Shown in pieces: positions 45,915 through 58,607 of a stretch of DNA of 64,000 bases. The notes under the pieces were generated by a model. The model ran no database searches, had not been told where the DNA came from, and saw only the letters and a program-made list of their open reading frames with translations. Made by a program: the position numbers and the translations under genes. The stretch comes from Candolleomyces eurysporus. Taxonomy: Eukaryota > Basidiomycota > Agaricomycetes > Agaricales > Psathyrellaceae. The DNA is taken from assembly GCA_027579435.1 (NCBI GenBank), contig JANBPK010000755.1, forward strand, positions 1 through 64,000, read 5' to 3'. Each line of letters opens with the position of its first letter. Position 1 is the first letter of the stretch.

Positions 45915-46237
45915 TTAGATTTGGACATCCCCAATCTCATCGGGTTCAATGATCCATGGGATCAAAGTTGGGATGGTGGTCGTTGTTCGAGTGCTAGTGG
46001 TGGTGCTCGTAGTAGTTGGAGCTATGTAAAGAAGAGTTTGTCAGAAGTCAATTTCGAGAATCCTCTGTTCTACGTACTTTCCGTTGTAGTGGAGCTACCG
46101 GAGGTCGTCGTGGTTGTGGTTTTGAGAGGGGTAATTGTCTGTGCATTCACATGAGCAGCCCCGGTGAGACTCAGGGCCACCCCTTGAATGAGTAGCAAGA
46201 TTGCTATTAATGGGTGCGTTCCCAAGTTGCTAAGCAT
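45915..46237 (-). CDS. Secreted Thr-rich peptide precursor, IWT family variant
   Basis: Two exons (46078-46237, 45915-46021) joined in phase 1 give about 88 residues. The signal peptide is MLSNLGTHPLIAILLLIQGV with ALSLTGAAHVNAQ, then a Thr-rich stretch on both sides of the intron. The end IPWIIEPDEIGDVQI occupies the place of IWTxEGDE-x-x-V in the relatives: Trp kept, Thr replaced by Ile, Gly by Pro. Promoter block, intron phase and Thr-rich linker link it to the gene at 24575. Confidence 0.62.
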
Positions 46238-48046
46238 ATTGGGCTAAGGGAAGGGCTCGGAGCAGTATAGTACCACTATCAGACAATTGTCGTCGTTGAA
46301 GTACTCCTTCAAGGAGCTCTCAAAATCCACAAATCAGCCGAGACGGTGAGAATAACAATGGAGCTTATTGGAAGAAGTACGGGGCTAATGAGCCTCTGTG
46401 AAGTATGGGAGGTTTCCTCTTCCGATAGTACTGTCGGCGTTCTGGCGAATGTACTAAGCCTTATGGGTGTCGATAACAGCCCGAAGTAAATTTGGGTCTC
46501 TCTAGTCGCGAGATCAAGTGCAACTGACACAAGTTTGGATGTGTCCCGCTATAATGTGCGAGTCTTCCGTCGTGCAGAGCACCTTTTTCAGAAAAAAATG
46601 GAGGAGAATTTCGACACGGCACGACACGCCCAGACCGTCTGGGTATATTTTGGGTATCTTCATCAGCACCTAGGTATCCCGGAAACTGCATAGCCATCCA
46701 AGTTCATCCGACCAGTAAGGATCTCTCGTTTGATGATCAGTTATACAATTGTATTGTGTCCAACTACATAGACTTCCCACATGTCAAAGTTGAATTTCAT
46801 CGGAGAAGTTTGAACTGTCGAGATGATTCTTCAGTCCTCTCATCAATTTCAGATCTCCTGCAGGTGCTGATACGCATATTTCCGATGTCGGGAGATTGAT
46901 TGTCACTCCAGTAAATCGTGTCGGAGGGTTGCGAGGAGTGGAAGACTGAACATGATTCAGTTGAACGAAGACCTCAGACTACAGTATCTCTCACTCTGTT
47001 CTCACTCGTTTCATCCTAGCGCTCGCTGGCCGCTGAGAAGTGGCGAATCCGACGGCTTGAGACGTGCAACTGCCGAGCTTTAAAAAANGAGAGAGGTAGG
47101 TGTGCTTGATCTTCATGAACCCCTTGAGTCATGAACTTCTGAGTACAGTACCGATAAGCCTGTGCGATTGAATCTTTCTACGCTCTCTCGCACACCCATT
47201 AAATTGGAGGCCCAAAATGAGGCTCAAGCTGGATGAAGTCTCGACAGCATACCCAATCCTTGATACTCTGGGCTAGATCTAGTCTTTCTGCGATCCATTT
47301 ACGCGATCCGTGTCAATGCCCACCCAATAATTCTGCTAAGCCGAATTTGAGGTGTAGTATGTATGGCAGTCGAATTCGGCAGAGCTCTATGGCTCGCCCA
47401 GCATTACGAACCACGAGTTCTGCTGGGCTACTCGACTAATCTTATGAACTTGGCTGTGAATAACGGGAGTAGGGTATGAATAAATCGTGATCGATGCCCC
47501 TAACAGGCTGATACGGGGTATGCGTCGATAATTGCGATCGTACCGACTTCTCGGCCTTGTTGACACTACAAGAAATGTCCCGAATAGCCAAACCGAGCTA
47601 TGTGTGCCAAAAGGGGACTTGAAAAAGACGACGCCAGAGAACATCTACACTGACTGATTTATGGCAATGTGGCATTGCGAACAAGGATGAGATAGAGTAA
47701 TATGAAAATCTCCAAACGCGGGAGTGTAATATGCTACTTATCTCAATTGTACACAGAAACAGAAAGAGGGCCAACCTTCCTCTCGAGAGCGATCAGTAGT
47801 TAATACCAAGTGCATTTTGAGCGGGCGTTTCGGTCGCAGCACACGGTCTCAATCAGGGTTATTCGTCACCTTTTGAGAGGGTTCAAGAGCGAGCCCTCTA
47901 GTTGAGAGTGGTACTTTTTCTACATACATGCAGCCTCATTCCATTAAAACTCATCCCAATTTGGTTTAGCTATTGGAGGGGTGCTCAATGGATACAAACC
48001 ATTCATTTCGTAAAGACACATAGTTTGGAATTGTACACAGGGTTGT
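46238..48046. other. Intergenic, no recognised gene
   Basis: The left 120 bp hold the promoter block of the peptide gene (46294-46353). The rest shows only short frames; an N lies at 47088. Confidence 0.4.
46294..46353 (-). promoter_or_regulatory. Conserved upstream block shared with the peptide gene at 24575
   Basis: Minus-strand GAGAGCTCCTTG and AGGAGTACTTCAACG, about 57-115 bp before the ATG at 46237, match the block at 24618-24671 in order and spacing. Confidence 0.5.
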
Positions 48047-50354
48047 TTACCACGCAGACCTAATCAAATCTGCAGCACGCTCAGCAAGAAGATAAGTGCC
48101 AGCTGGAGTATGCCCAGTGGGGATTACAGGCTAGAAAGAAGGTACCATCAGAGTCCAGTTAGCATGGGATAGAAAAAGATGTATTCACCATGGCTGAAGA
48201 ATCAGCAATACGAAGCCCTCGTAATCCTTTCACTTTGAGATCAGGGTCCAGCACTCCGTTCTTTGCGTTCCTCGCAGACATAGCTGCCGTCCCTGTGGGA
48301 TGGACGGTGGTAATCAGACTATTGCGAGTGGACTCATCGTACGCAGCGGGATCAGTATCTGGGTCCAAGGTGATCGGATTGATGAGATAGCCGTCCCAAG
48401 CAGGTCCCGTGAAGAACTGTTTGGCAAGACGAGCGCCTTCGCGGATGGCTTCGATGTCGAACGGATGCGTGAGGTATCCAGGATTAATGATCGGCGCGTC
48501 GAATGGATTATTGGATCTCAATCTCACAGTTCCACCTGGAAATGTTCTTTGAAATTTGCCTTCAGGAAAACAGGAAGCACGTACGTGATTGGGGTGTCAA
48601 CAAGATGATACTACATCCAACAACAGGTCCTGTGCTCTGGGAATTGTAAGTATCATCTTAGCGACGGCGGCCGAATTTGCGGTACATACACTCACGAAAA
48701 TGTGCAGCTCAATATGAGGGGAGTTCTTCCCAGCAGCTGGATCACGATGATTTCTCCAGATGGATGCGTTCGACGGGATCTTGGACCAAACGATATGCCC
48801 TGTGGCAAACTGAGCCAGAGGACCAGTTCGATTTTTCTGCCATTGTTCCAGTGCTTCTTGGTCGTCGATCCTGCGGAAATTTGGATTAAAAGGGGACGCT
48901 GAATATCAAAACAGTACCCACGGAGGTGGAGGAGGAGCAGTTGAGTTCCACAGTGCAACTCTGACGGTATGGTCGGTAAGGCCTTTGCCTACATCCGGAA
49001 GGTCAACGATAGGGCCGATACCCAAGGCTCTCAAGTCATTGCGATCACCGATGCCTGAATTGAGTAGAATCTGTGGAGAGCCAATGGCACCGGCTGTAAG
49101 TATAAGTTCCTTAGAAGCCGTGAAAGTCCTTCGGGTATCCCCTAATAGGAACGTCAACATCCGGGGCCACAATCAGTTCAAGACAGCACTATCACCTCCA
49201 GAACTAGGAGCAAGTTCGACAGTCCGAATATCAGGTTGTCGTCCGGGCTTGGTTGTCAGGACACGAGTAGCCAGAGTGTTGATAACAATGTCTAGATTAA
49301 CTCTTCGTCTGACTTGCGGTCCGAGATACGCAGTCGCTGCACTGCTCCTTTCACCATTCCCAATGTTTGATTGCGTCCAAGCTATAAAACGGTATCAGAA
49401 ACAAGCGGCATTGCACCAGGAAGGTTTTGAACTCACTAACGCCCAGCGGATAACCCGAGTTTGGGTCCAAATTAAATGGGAACCTCTTACTCTGTAGCTG
49501 AGCATTGTGCATGACACGCAGGTCAACAGGGCTAGGATCGCTCGGAGGCAAAGACACAAAGGTATTTCCGTGGAATCCATGCACACGGGGATTGAATTGG
49601 CCTGTGATATTCCTACCCCCGCTCGGTGGAATCCATTTCTCATGCTTCACCCCCTATTAGTTTATTTTTATCGAGGATATCATGACCACCAAACTCACCC
49701 TTTTGACAAGAGAGAACAGAGACTTCCATGACCAACCTTGGTCGTGAGTGATCTTGGCCCAGGCATCGTATTCGTCGGCTGAGCCACGGGTATACAGCAT
49801 GCCATCTACAAGAAATCATCCGTTAGCTCTTTCACAATTGAATGTTCAAGGGATGTTCCAGATGTACTTATCGAGCTACTTCCTCCAAGCACATGTCCTC
49901 TCTCGTACTCGAGTGTGCGGTTGCCAACATTCAGCTGGGGCTCGGTGACGTAGTTCCACTTGTACGTGTCATTAATACCTTTGGGCCAGAAATATCCTGG
50001 GGCTGCAATTTCGAGGACGCCTTCGTTGCTACAGTAAAAAACCACAGCAACGGGCTTCAATAAAAGATCTGAGCTTAAACGGGGATCACTCAGGACGCAC
50101 TCTGGGCCTGCTTCAATCAAAAGAACATTGAAACGAGGATTCTCGCTAAGCCTACTGGCGATAACCGACCCTGAGGTCCCACCTAAAGCCATATGAGTGT
50201 GAATCTAATCCAAAGTAGAGAGAATACACGCACCTCCGACAATAATGAAGTCGTAGCTTCGTCTAGTTGGTACGTCGCTTACGGACGGGTACACTCGCCC
50301 ATGAGCAACCTGTAGGAAAAGGGCGACAAGAGATGCGAGAGTTCCAAACTGCAT
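48047..50354 (-). CDS. Secreted GMC (glucose-methanol-choline) oxidoreductase
   Basis: Starts MQFGTLASLVALFLQVAHG, a signal peptide. Then comes YDFIIVGG and, after an intron, GTSGSVIASRL with NVLLIEAGPE: the FAD-binding GGGTSG. The family signature HVLGGSSSIN is split by an intron (AAT formed across it) and followed by GMLYTRGSADEYDAW. The second signature GAIGSPQILLNSGIG is near 49080. The C-terminal part has GYLTHPFDIEAIREG and the active-site VHPTGTAAM, and the last exon carries the second conserved His in PTGHTPAGTYLLAERAADLI. Exons are numerous, with 45-60 nt introns. Relatives include aryl-alcohol and other H2O2-producing oxidases that act outside the cell; substrate unknown. Confidence 0.88.
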
Positions 50355-51570
50355 GTTCGTTTGGGTCGGCCGGAAAGGTACCGTTGGAAGACAAGAAGGC
50401 TCCTCCACTGCTTTTATACCTTCGCAAATCGGAGGCTAGAGATAGCCTCAAAGCCTGAGAAATCAGTGTTTTCCCCGTTCACAGCGGCAAGTCTTCCCAT
50501 TGACCCACAACGTCGCTATTAACGCAACTCAAATGGGAATCTTAATCAGAAGGTGAAAAGGCACGGTGCAGCCAAATTACATCCAGAATGTTCTTGACCG
50601 GCGCTTGCTATATCAAATCAGCCAAAGACAGTCGGGATCTTCATCCTCGCACCAACGATTCAATGATCCAAAGACTCATAAGGCATTCTTGAGAACCTAG
50701 AGGCATAAAACGGCATCAGCGCACAATTTATAATCCCATTGAGACTTCAATCGACAGTCACCGGATCCGCCACGGACTTCGTTGCCAGAGACCCAGAGCA
50801 ATCCTCAGGCACTCCATTGGATCCGGGCGCTACCCAGCGGAAATAATCAACACCTTGCGTCCAACAAAGGCAGCTCGATCTGTCCTCTCATAAAAAAAAT
50901 GTCTAAACTCGTCGAGTCCGTCTCATCGCAAAGTGCGAAGCAATGGACGCCCATAATTTCCACATCCTTCCGAGCGGCCCGGGGACAAACAACAGTGGAC
51001 ATGTCGGGCTAGCGCACAGATGACGCTCATTCGAAAAAAGCACCTCTCTGGTAATTAGCGGTCATTATTTAGTATGTTCTATAAGTCGGAAAATGAGCAA
51101 ACATCCTGACTCCATACACGAGGAGTCGCGTCAGCAATTACACCAACATCGACACATTCACTTGGTCAATTGCGTGGGAACCGATTATTATAATGTTGTC
51201 CAAGCCTGCCTCGCTTCGCTACGGCCACAAGATACAGGGACGACCAAGTTCGGAGTCGATATGCCTCTTGGCTCTTGAAATTATCACGTATGACAACCTT
51301 CAGTGAGTTCGAGACAGACCCATGAGTTCACTCCAGGGCTACGGTAAGATGCGACATGCGACTGTGCCAGCAACTCCGATCGAGCCAGGAATTCCTAGAC
51401 ACCCTCACTAGTAGAGGTAAAACATAACCAGAAGTAAGCTGATCGAGGACCTAGCTTTCAAGATACTGAGTGATCTACGTTAGGGAAAATCACGAACTCA
51501 TGTGCTTTATCTAAAGTTTCAAACGCGCTACATGATTATCAAACCCTGAATAAATATGGCAAGCGCATGA
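50355..51570. other. Intergenic, no recognised gene
   Basis: It contains the promoter of the GMC gene and the 3' side of the next 7-TM gene. Short frames (50782-51012, 51093-51278) have no features. Confidence 0.4.
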
Positions 51571-52814
51571 CTAGCCAATGGTAGTCTCCGTCTCGTTCGA
51601 CCGAGTAAACCGCCCTTTCCTTTGGGTCTCGAAATTGGAGCTGATCTGAGTTGAGTTGAAGAATTCAGAGACAGGCAACGACTTCTCGGTTTTCTGGACG
51701 TTAAACACGAGAGACGTATCCCGTCCCCGGTGAGTTGGTGAAATGGTTTCGTAGGAACGATTCATTCCGACGCGCACCATGATCGCGGTGCAGTTCAATC
51801 CCTGGACAAATACAGGTCAAAAATATGATGGGCGAACCTTTGAACGAACTGGAAAACATACGTAAATGATTGTAACAGGACCAGCGACGACGTTAAACGC
51901 TGTGTTGCACTTATATAGGACGAGATAAACCAGCTGGGCAAAAAACAATGCAATGGCGGACTCCAAAAGGATTGAGGCCACCCAAGATAATTTGATACTG
52001 GTGCCGTCCGACGCCAATGTAGTCTCTTTGTAGACCAAGTAAATCCGGCTGATCATCAGCGCTGAGACCACAGCGTTCACGGCCAGAGACAAAGACATCG
52101 TGGTGAGTCCGAGAGGCGCCCACCAATGTTTTAATCCAAGTCCCTGGTGGGAGCTTGCTACACTTGCCATATCGATTGTGACACACAGGCCAGCTACTAT
52201 AAGGTCGTTAGTAAATATTGTTGAATCGGAAGTCGTAGGGGAAGCTGACCGTACGAAACCACAGCCACAATACTCGGCAGAACTCCGATCCAGAGGTTCC
52301 GTCCCCACACGTGCCAACAGCGATAGATCTACCACCATTACGCTGAGTCTACTCTGTGGGAGATGGGAATGCGAAAGGAGGGCCTACCAGAATAGCTTGA
52401 GAAATGAAATCTAACGTCAAGCTCATCGTGCTGGTCGCAGCGTTAACCTTGGCCGTCCAAGGAGCTCCACCGCGCATCTGCGTGAAGGCGGGTTGACGTC
52501 AATGAAAGTCCCTCTGTGATAAAATAGTTCAAACCAAGGTAAAAAACTGCTGTACTGCGTCCAGCACGATTGTGGCAACACATAAGACGAAAAGGGAGAC
52601 CAGGCCATAATCCACAGCTGAGAAGGGAGTCTTCCTGACCCAAAGTAGCTTGACATAGAGACCAAAGACCGTCACGTATACCCCTAAGAGTAGACACGGG
52701 TTAGACGACCGCGAAACATTCGGGTGCGGACGAGGTATGAGGCCCATACGTACCCATGAAGAGCTCCGAGAGGAGAGCTCCTATGAAAGCACCATCGGTG
52801 TAGCTTATCGCCAT
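51571..52814 (-). CDS. Seven-transmembrane protein (copy 3)
   Basis: Starts MAISYTDGAFIGALLSELFM and follows the six-exon plan of the gene at 11004: GVYVTVFGLYVKLLWVRKTP, FFTL then MRGGAPWTAKVNAATSTM, IYRCWHVWGRNLWIGVLP, a long exon with LTTMSLSLAVNAVVSALMIS and WVASILLESAIALFFAQLVY, and GLNCTAIMVRVGMNRSYETI with a polar tail ending TETTIG. Very close to the copy at 55587-56868. The promoter contains the 21-bp block also seen before the copy at 11004. Confidence 0.78.
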
Positions 52815-55586
52815 GGCTCTGCCAAATGAAGAATGGATGGGGGAAGGATGACGATAAGATGAGGTCTGGCTGTACAAATGGCACTCTACATGATGATTTT
52901 ATGCCCGACGTGCTCATCAAGAAGCAAACAGGACTTTGGCCTGAAGACGAGGATGCCAAACTAAAGATAGATGCCCCCTGTGCCTGTTGCATTTAAAGTA
53001 GATAGAAAGGCGAAACCAATACATTTCGCATACCGAAGGCATTATCACCAGTAGCACTCATTCAATTGAATCTCGTACAAGCTTCCACTTCTCGTGATTT
53101 CTTGTCATGTCTCGCATTGACTACGGTCTCCCGATGACATCGGTGTAAATGCTTACCAGCTTATTCAGGTTCTTCCGAGATGCCGACTCAACGGTGGAGT
53201 AGTCGAGGTTGGGTTTGGTCAGATAGATTCCTGGTAAGGCTGACTGGCACGTCGTATGGCGTTGAAGGCAAGAGATGCTGACGTCTGTCTCAGCACCAAC
53301 CAGTGTATCATAGCCGATCTGGTCTCATTCACCTACGCTGCCGACGTTCTACAACAAACGTAAAACGACTCCGATACAGCAAGGTCTACGATGGATATTG
53401 AGAGCGATCACTCGGAGAGTCGGGAGAAGGCAAAGGTTGACAAGAGGTGAGAAAAGTGAGAAGCTTGACGGCGTTGCTTCGCTGATATGCTGGACAATCA
53501 GTCGCCTCCTCTGATGGATTACCCTCGCAGACTACGGAGTGAACTATGGAGTGAGTTATAGAGTGGATAAAAAAGTACTTTTTGACCTAGCCCACATGCA
53601 AGAGTGAACGTGAACTCTTCCGGGTAACGTTCAAGCCTTTGTTTCAAGCTGATTCAGGTTTCTCCATGCTCGGGACAAGCCAGTTGCTCTCAGCTCTGTT
53701 TTGCTACCTTGAGAGTCAGTTCGCCATTAAACCCCGCTAATACTGTTATATAAGAATATCCTTTGGGGTCTTGTAGCCGAGATCGTTGGAGTTGATCAAG
53801 CAGTGCAAATGAATTGGACTTACCTAGCCTACCCGAGGCTAGGGACATTCCCCCGGCGACGTGCGGAAAGATTACTGAGCTTAAGAAGCTTCCTGGCCGG
53901 TTGAGCGTCGAGGTCTCCTATCAGGGCCGTCTCCTAGTCGCGGGACGTGTAAGAGACCTTCATATTTAGAAGGTTGGACGAAAATACTTGATGGTCGTAT
54001 CAGTAATCAACCGGACTTGGTTCAATCCCTGAACGTCGGGTTCTGGAGATCTAATTACGGTACAAGCAAGCTGTAATTTCCTGCTAGCTCCATATCTTCA
54101 GATCCACGTTGATATCACCTCACAGACAGCTTTTTTACAGTGTAAAGGTGGTCGATGCAGGCGCGAGTGCTTCTAGCCGTAGGCTCGTGCACCAGGCTTC
54201 AGCAAGAAAAAGATATCCTTAGGGAATCACCCCGCGTCCATTTCCCTCATGTTCTCTGATCTGAATGAACATCGGAACCAATCTGAATACAAGGACCTGA
54301 TAGGCGAACTATGCCAAAACTTGGGTAGTGCACGCCTCGATTGATTGCGAGCTTCGCTCGCAATCTTTGTAAGGGGGTAGGCCACAAACTTTGGCAGAGC
54401 CAAACAAGGCCAAATTCTTGTTCGAGATCGACGGCAACACATACTCGCGGATTCAACTGCCTTTGCGCCTCGCTTGGGCAGTGCCTGTCCAGAAATATCG
54501 GGTCTTGACTATGTAAAAGGCTATATTTGGACTTCATAGTTGGGAGTTCGCAACAGGCCTCACATCTGTCACTCTTGCGCGTGGAAAATGTAGATTACAG
54601 TAGAATCCCCAAGTTGGGTGGTAAGTGTCTACAGTTCCGTTTAGAAGATTATGCATGTAGAGATAGTAATGACAATAGAATGTCTTCGCTCACTCTCAGG
54701 ATACTAGGATCAACAATGAAATGGCCTTTTGGACTGCAAAGCAAACCTAGGCCGACCGGCGGCCAAAAGGCGTTTCAGACCCACGACCAGTGATGGGAGG
54801 TTCTGTGGGCTTGGAGGCATGGTCGATGACAAGCCACGCATTTTCTGCCAGAAAGTGGCACGTGGGCTTACAAGATCTTTGCTATCTTGGCACTCGAGCA
54901 ATGCATGTTCAAGAATCCAGCTTTAGATTCAGGTAACTCGTATAGCCTTTCTGTTCTTGGTAGATCAATCTTTTGACCCGTTTTATTCTCGCCTATTTCA
55001 CTCGCTCGACTGCAAGCTTCCACCGAAAGCCTGACTGCCGCCATGATCTCTTCCACCATTTCCTCATTGGCCCATGGGATCACCCACATAAACTGGTCTA
55101 GGGACATCTGGAGAGTGTGAAGGTTACTTAACTATGACAACCTATTTGCCAGGAGTAAGGGCCTTGAATCCATAAGCGCACTCTTAGTACAACAAGAATT
55201 TGGGAGAGCTAGCAGATAGATTAAGTAGCTGGGCGCGAAAATTCAATACTACTCGGCGAATCAGAAGTGACATAATCGCATTTTCAGAGAACAGGGGCGT
55301 AATCATTGATCATGCGTGCAATCCGAGGATGCGGCCAGTAGATGATTACGCTGCCTCAAGCACTAGGGAGACAAAGCTTGTGCAAGTCTCTTTTTTTTTT
55401 GCCTATGTTAACAATATTTAACAGGGACAGCAGATGCATCGCTCTCCTCTCTAACCTAACAGATTGATCGGGATTTCGTTTGGTTGAGGCACGCCTACCT
55501 ACCACCAAAAAAGCTGAAACTCTTCCTTCAAGTCTATACACGACTCACAGTACAGTATGGAAACTACTACGACTGTACAAACACTA
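52815..55586. other. 2.8 kb without a recognised gene
   Basis: 52815-53460 resembles 56869-57360 (both upstream of 7-TM genes). A minus frame at 54868-55107 (MSLDQFMWVIPWANEEMVEE) could be an isolated exon of a relic, but no partner exons were found. Plus frames at 54527-54926 are unsupported. Confidence 0.4.
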
Positions 55587-56868
55587 CTAAACGATGGTAG
55601 TCTCGGTCCCATTGGAATGCGCGAACCGCTTATTTCTCTGGGTTTCGAGACCCGAGCCAACCTGAGCTGACTTAGAGAAGTCGGACACATGCGAGGACTT
55701 CTCATTCTTGTTGACAGTGAACTCGAGAGAGGTACTTTGTTGCCGTGTGGTCGAAACAGTTTCGTAGGAGCGATTCATATTGACGCGAACCATGATCGCA
55801 GTGCAATTGAGTCCCTGTGAGAAGTGGATAGTATTGTGAGGGGCAAATCGTGAACTAAATGGTGCACTTACATAGATGATGGTGACGGGGCCGGCAACAA
55901 GACTGAACGCTGAATGCTCCATCTTGTAAAGGACAAGATAAACCAACTGGGCGAAGAAGAGAGCAATGGCGGATTCCAATAGGATGGACGCCACCCAAGA
56001 CAATTTGGTACTGGCGTTATCAGACGCTAGCTTCGTCTCTCTGTAGACTAAGTAGATCCGGCTGATCATAAGCGCTGAGACCACAGCGTTCACGACCAGA
56101 GACAAAGACATTGTGGTGAGCCCAAGAGGCACCCACCATTTCTTCAATCCAACTCCCTGGTGGGAGCTCGCTACACTTGCCATATCGATTGTGACACAAA
56201 GGCCGACCACTGTGAGCTTTTAGCACAGCTTTGAAAAGGAGGGAAGCAAGAGGAACTGACCGTATGAAGCCAGGGCCACAATACTTGGCAGAACTCCAAC
56301 CCAAAAGTTTCGACCCCACACATGCCAACATCGATAAATCTATTACCGTTGCGTTGAGGGCATTCATGCTGATGGAATCTTGGATCGAAAGCCTACCAGA
56401 ATAGCTTGAGAGAGGAAATCTAGCGTCAAACTCATCGTGCTAGTGGCAGCATTGACCTTGGCTGTCCACGTAGTCCCACCACGCATCTTTATTAAGCAAA
56501 GGTTAGCTCAAAACCCACTGGGTATCATGACACATCTAGTACGAACCAGCGTAAAAAACTGTTGGACCGCATCCAATACGATTGTAGTGAGGCATAAGAC
56601 AAAAAGAGTGACGAGGCCATAATCAACGGCTGAGACGGGAGCCTTCCTGAACCGAAGTAGCTTTATGTATAGGCCAAAGACCGTGATGTAAATCCCTAAG
56701 AATGAAAACGAGTCAGGAAGGGGGCAATATGTAAACTGATGCGCGCTTCGCCTGCGAGTGCACGCATCCCGGATATTGTATCGGCCACGAGCAAGCAGAA
56801 TGCATACCCATGAAAAGCTCGGAGAGGAGAGCTCCGATGAAAGCCCCATCGGTGTAAGTTATCGCCAT
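55587..56868 (-). CDS. Seven-transmembrane protein (copy 4)
   Basis: Starts MAITYTDGAFIGALLSELFM. The exons and motifs are those of copy 3: FGLYIKLLRFRKAPVSAVDY, MRGGTTWTAKVNAATSTMSL, IYRCWHVWGRNFWVGVLPSI, VVGLCVTIDMASVASSHQGV, LSLVVNAVVSALMISRIYLV, GLNCTAIMVRVNMNRSYETV. The tail ends TETTIV, as in copy 1. The array of two minus-strand copies (51.6-56.9 kb) was probably made by a duplication that included about 0.5 kb of upstream DNA. Confidence 0.78.
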
Positions 56869-58607
56869 ATCTGTCAGCGAGGAAGAACGCTCAATGGGCG
56901 GGCGAAGGACAACGACAGGATGAATGCTGGTTTTATAGATAGCACCGTTCATGATCCTTTCACACCCTCCCTAATCATCAAGAAGCAAGCTGGATTCGGA
57001 CCTGGGGACGGTACGCTAAATCAAGAACACATAGCACACTTCAGGGTTTAGCACACAGATCGGGAAGCTTGTCGGCATCTCCTGTGTCTGTTGCTTCCTC
57101 AGTGAATACGCCGATAGAGCTAGTACGCATGGCAGGTTGAAGAGATAGCAAAAGTTCGTCCTCGTTTGGATATGTTCTTCATATTCCTCTTCTCCCGATT
57201 CTTTGGCTTAGCCTCCCGCACTGACGACCAGTCTCCCGATGACGTCGGTAAGATTGCCTATCAGCCGTCAGGTGAGCTTGAGGTATCGAGACGAACAAAA
57301 AAANCACTTCAGCACAGCAAGGCTCGAGATAGTTATTGAGAGAATGGAGAACTCAGAAGATTGACTGGAAGGTTAAGTGGCCAAAGAAGCGTGATCCACC
57401 GTGGTAATATATTGGATGGAATTGAGGCTGACACCCAATCCGATGAGCTCGGATGGCTCTCCAGATGTGTGACAGCGTGGAAATTCGTATTCCATGACTG
57501 AGGCATTGAGCTCGCCAGCACGGTCAGTCATCGAATGATAAAGGTGGCGAAAGTAAGTCGTCAGACAGAGTTGGACCTTTGCTGCCCACCGGACATATAT
57601 ATTGTCTCCTTCGAAGAGCTCGTCTCGACCTCGACTACTTTCGGGTGTGTCGTGTCTCCTTTCATATCTATCTCCTAATGGATGTACATTATCATATCAA
57701 TCAAACCAGAAAAGTGGGATGCCCGAGCACAGGTAGCATGCAAAGCGATGATTCGAGGATTGAAAGCTGTAGTCGGCTGAGATCCTGTAGTACTAGATCT
57801 GAACGCAATTCAGGATTCTATTGCTGCAGTGGCGAGAAATTTCTCCCCTAGATAGTGACGGACGGAGTAAGTATCTTCTCTTGTAGCACGTTCGTCGACC
57901 TATGTATAGCGTGAATCGGCCTTACCAACCTTGAGGGATAGAAGCTTTTGGTGAAAACTGAACGCACTCAATGTACCGGCGTCAGCCATGTATTGAAACC
58001 GCCAAAGAGTTTGTGGGGGGTACACACATGTAATGCGTCTGTAGGACTGTAAAGATGAGCGTTGAAGCCCTGCCAAGCAGCAATGGAGGAGGAAAACAGG
58101 TCGCTTTTAATGCCAAACGCATCTTTACACAAAAGCCCTTCGAGATGTTCGACGATTGTAATACTAACTTGTTCGCTCACTCGGCCCCCAAATACAGTTC
58201 TTCAGTCATCATAAACAAAGTTGCCTTGAACAGGTCCACTAGGGCTCCGTCACATCGCATCGAGGTGCATAAGGTTCATAACGATCAACACAGACACGGG
58301 TCGACGATGTCAACCGGGAATCAGGAAGCACATTCCGTCTGATTGAACGTGACGTTCTGCTAAGACATACACATTGAAAGAAGTCGTCTATGAAGTCGTA
58401 GCTGTTGTGAACTGTATGATGGCTATCTATCCAACTGACTGGTCCCCGTGAAAGGGTGCTTCGAGGAAGGATTTACACGCTTTGATTAGGGGTTGACAAC
58501 CGTTGCGGAACTTCTGAAGAGTACTTAAGCTAAACATTGGTCTAGCACTCAGACCAAGCTCGACAGCACGGGGCGCAAAAACCTCAATTCCAGCTCTCTA
58601 TTTCAAG
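56869..58607. other. Intergenic, no recognised gene
   Basis: Left part is duplicated 7-TM upstream DNA (to about 57360, with an N at 57304). Frames at 57579-57851 and 57968-58180 show no features. The last 100 bases contain an AAGAGTACTTAAGC element before the next peptide gene. Confidence 0.4.
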
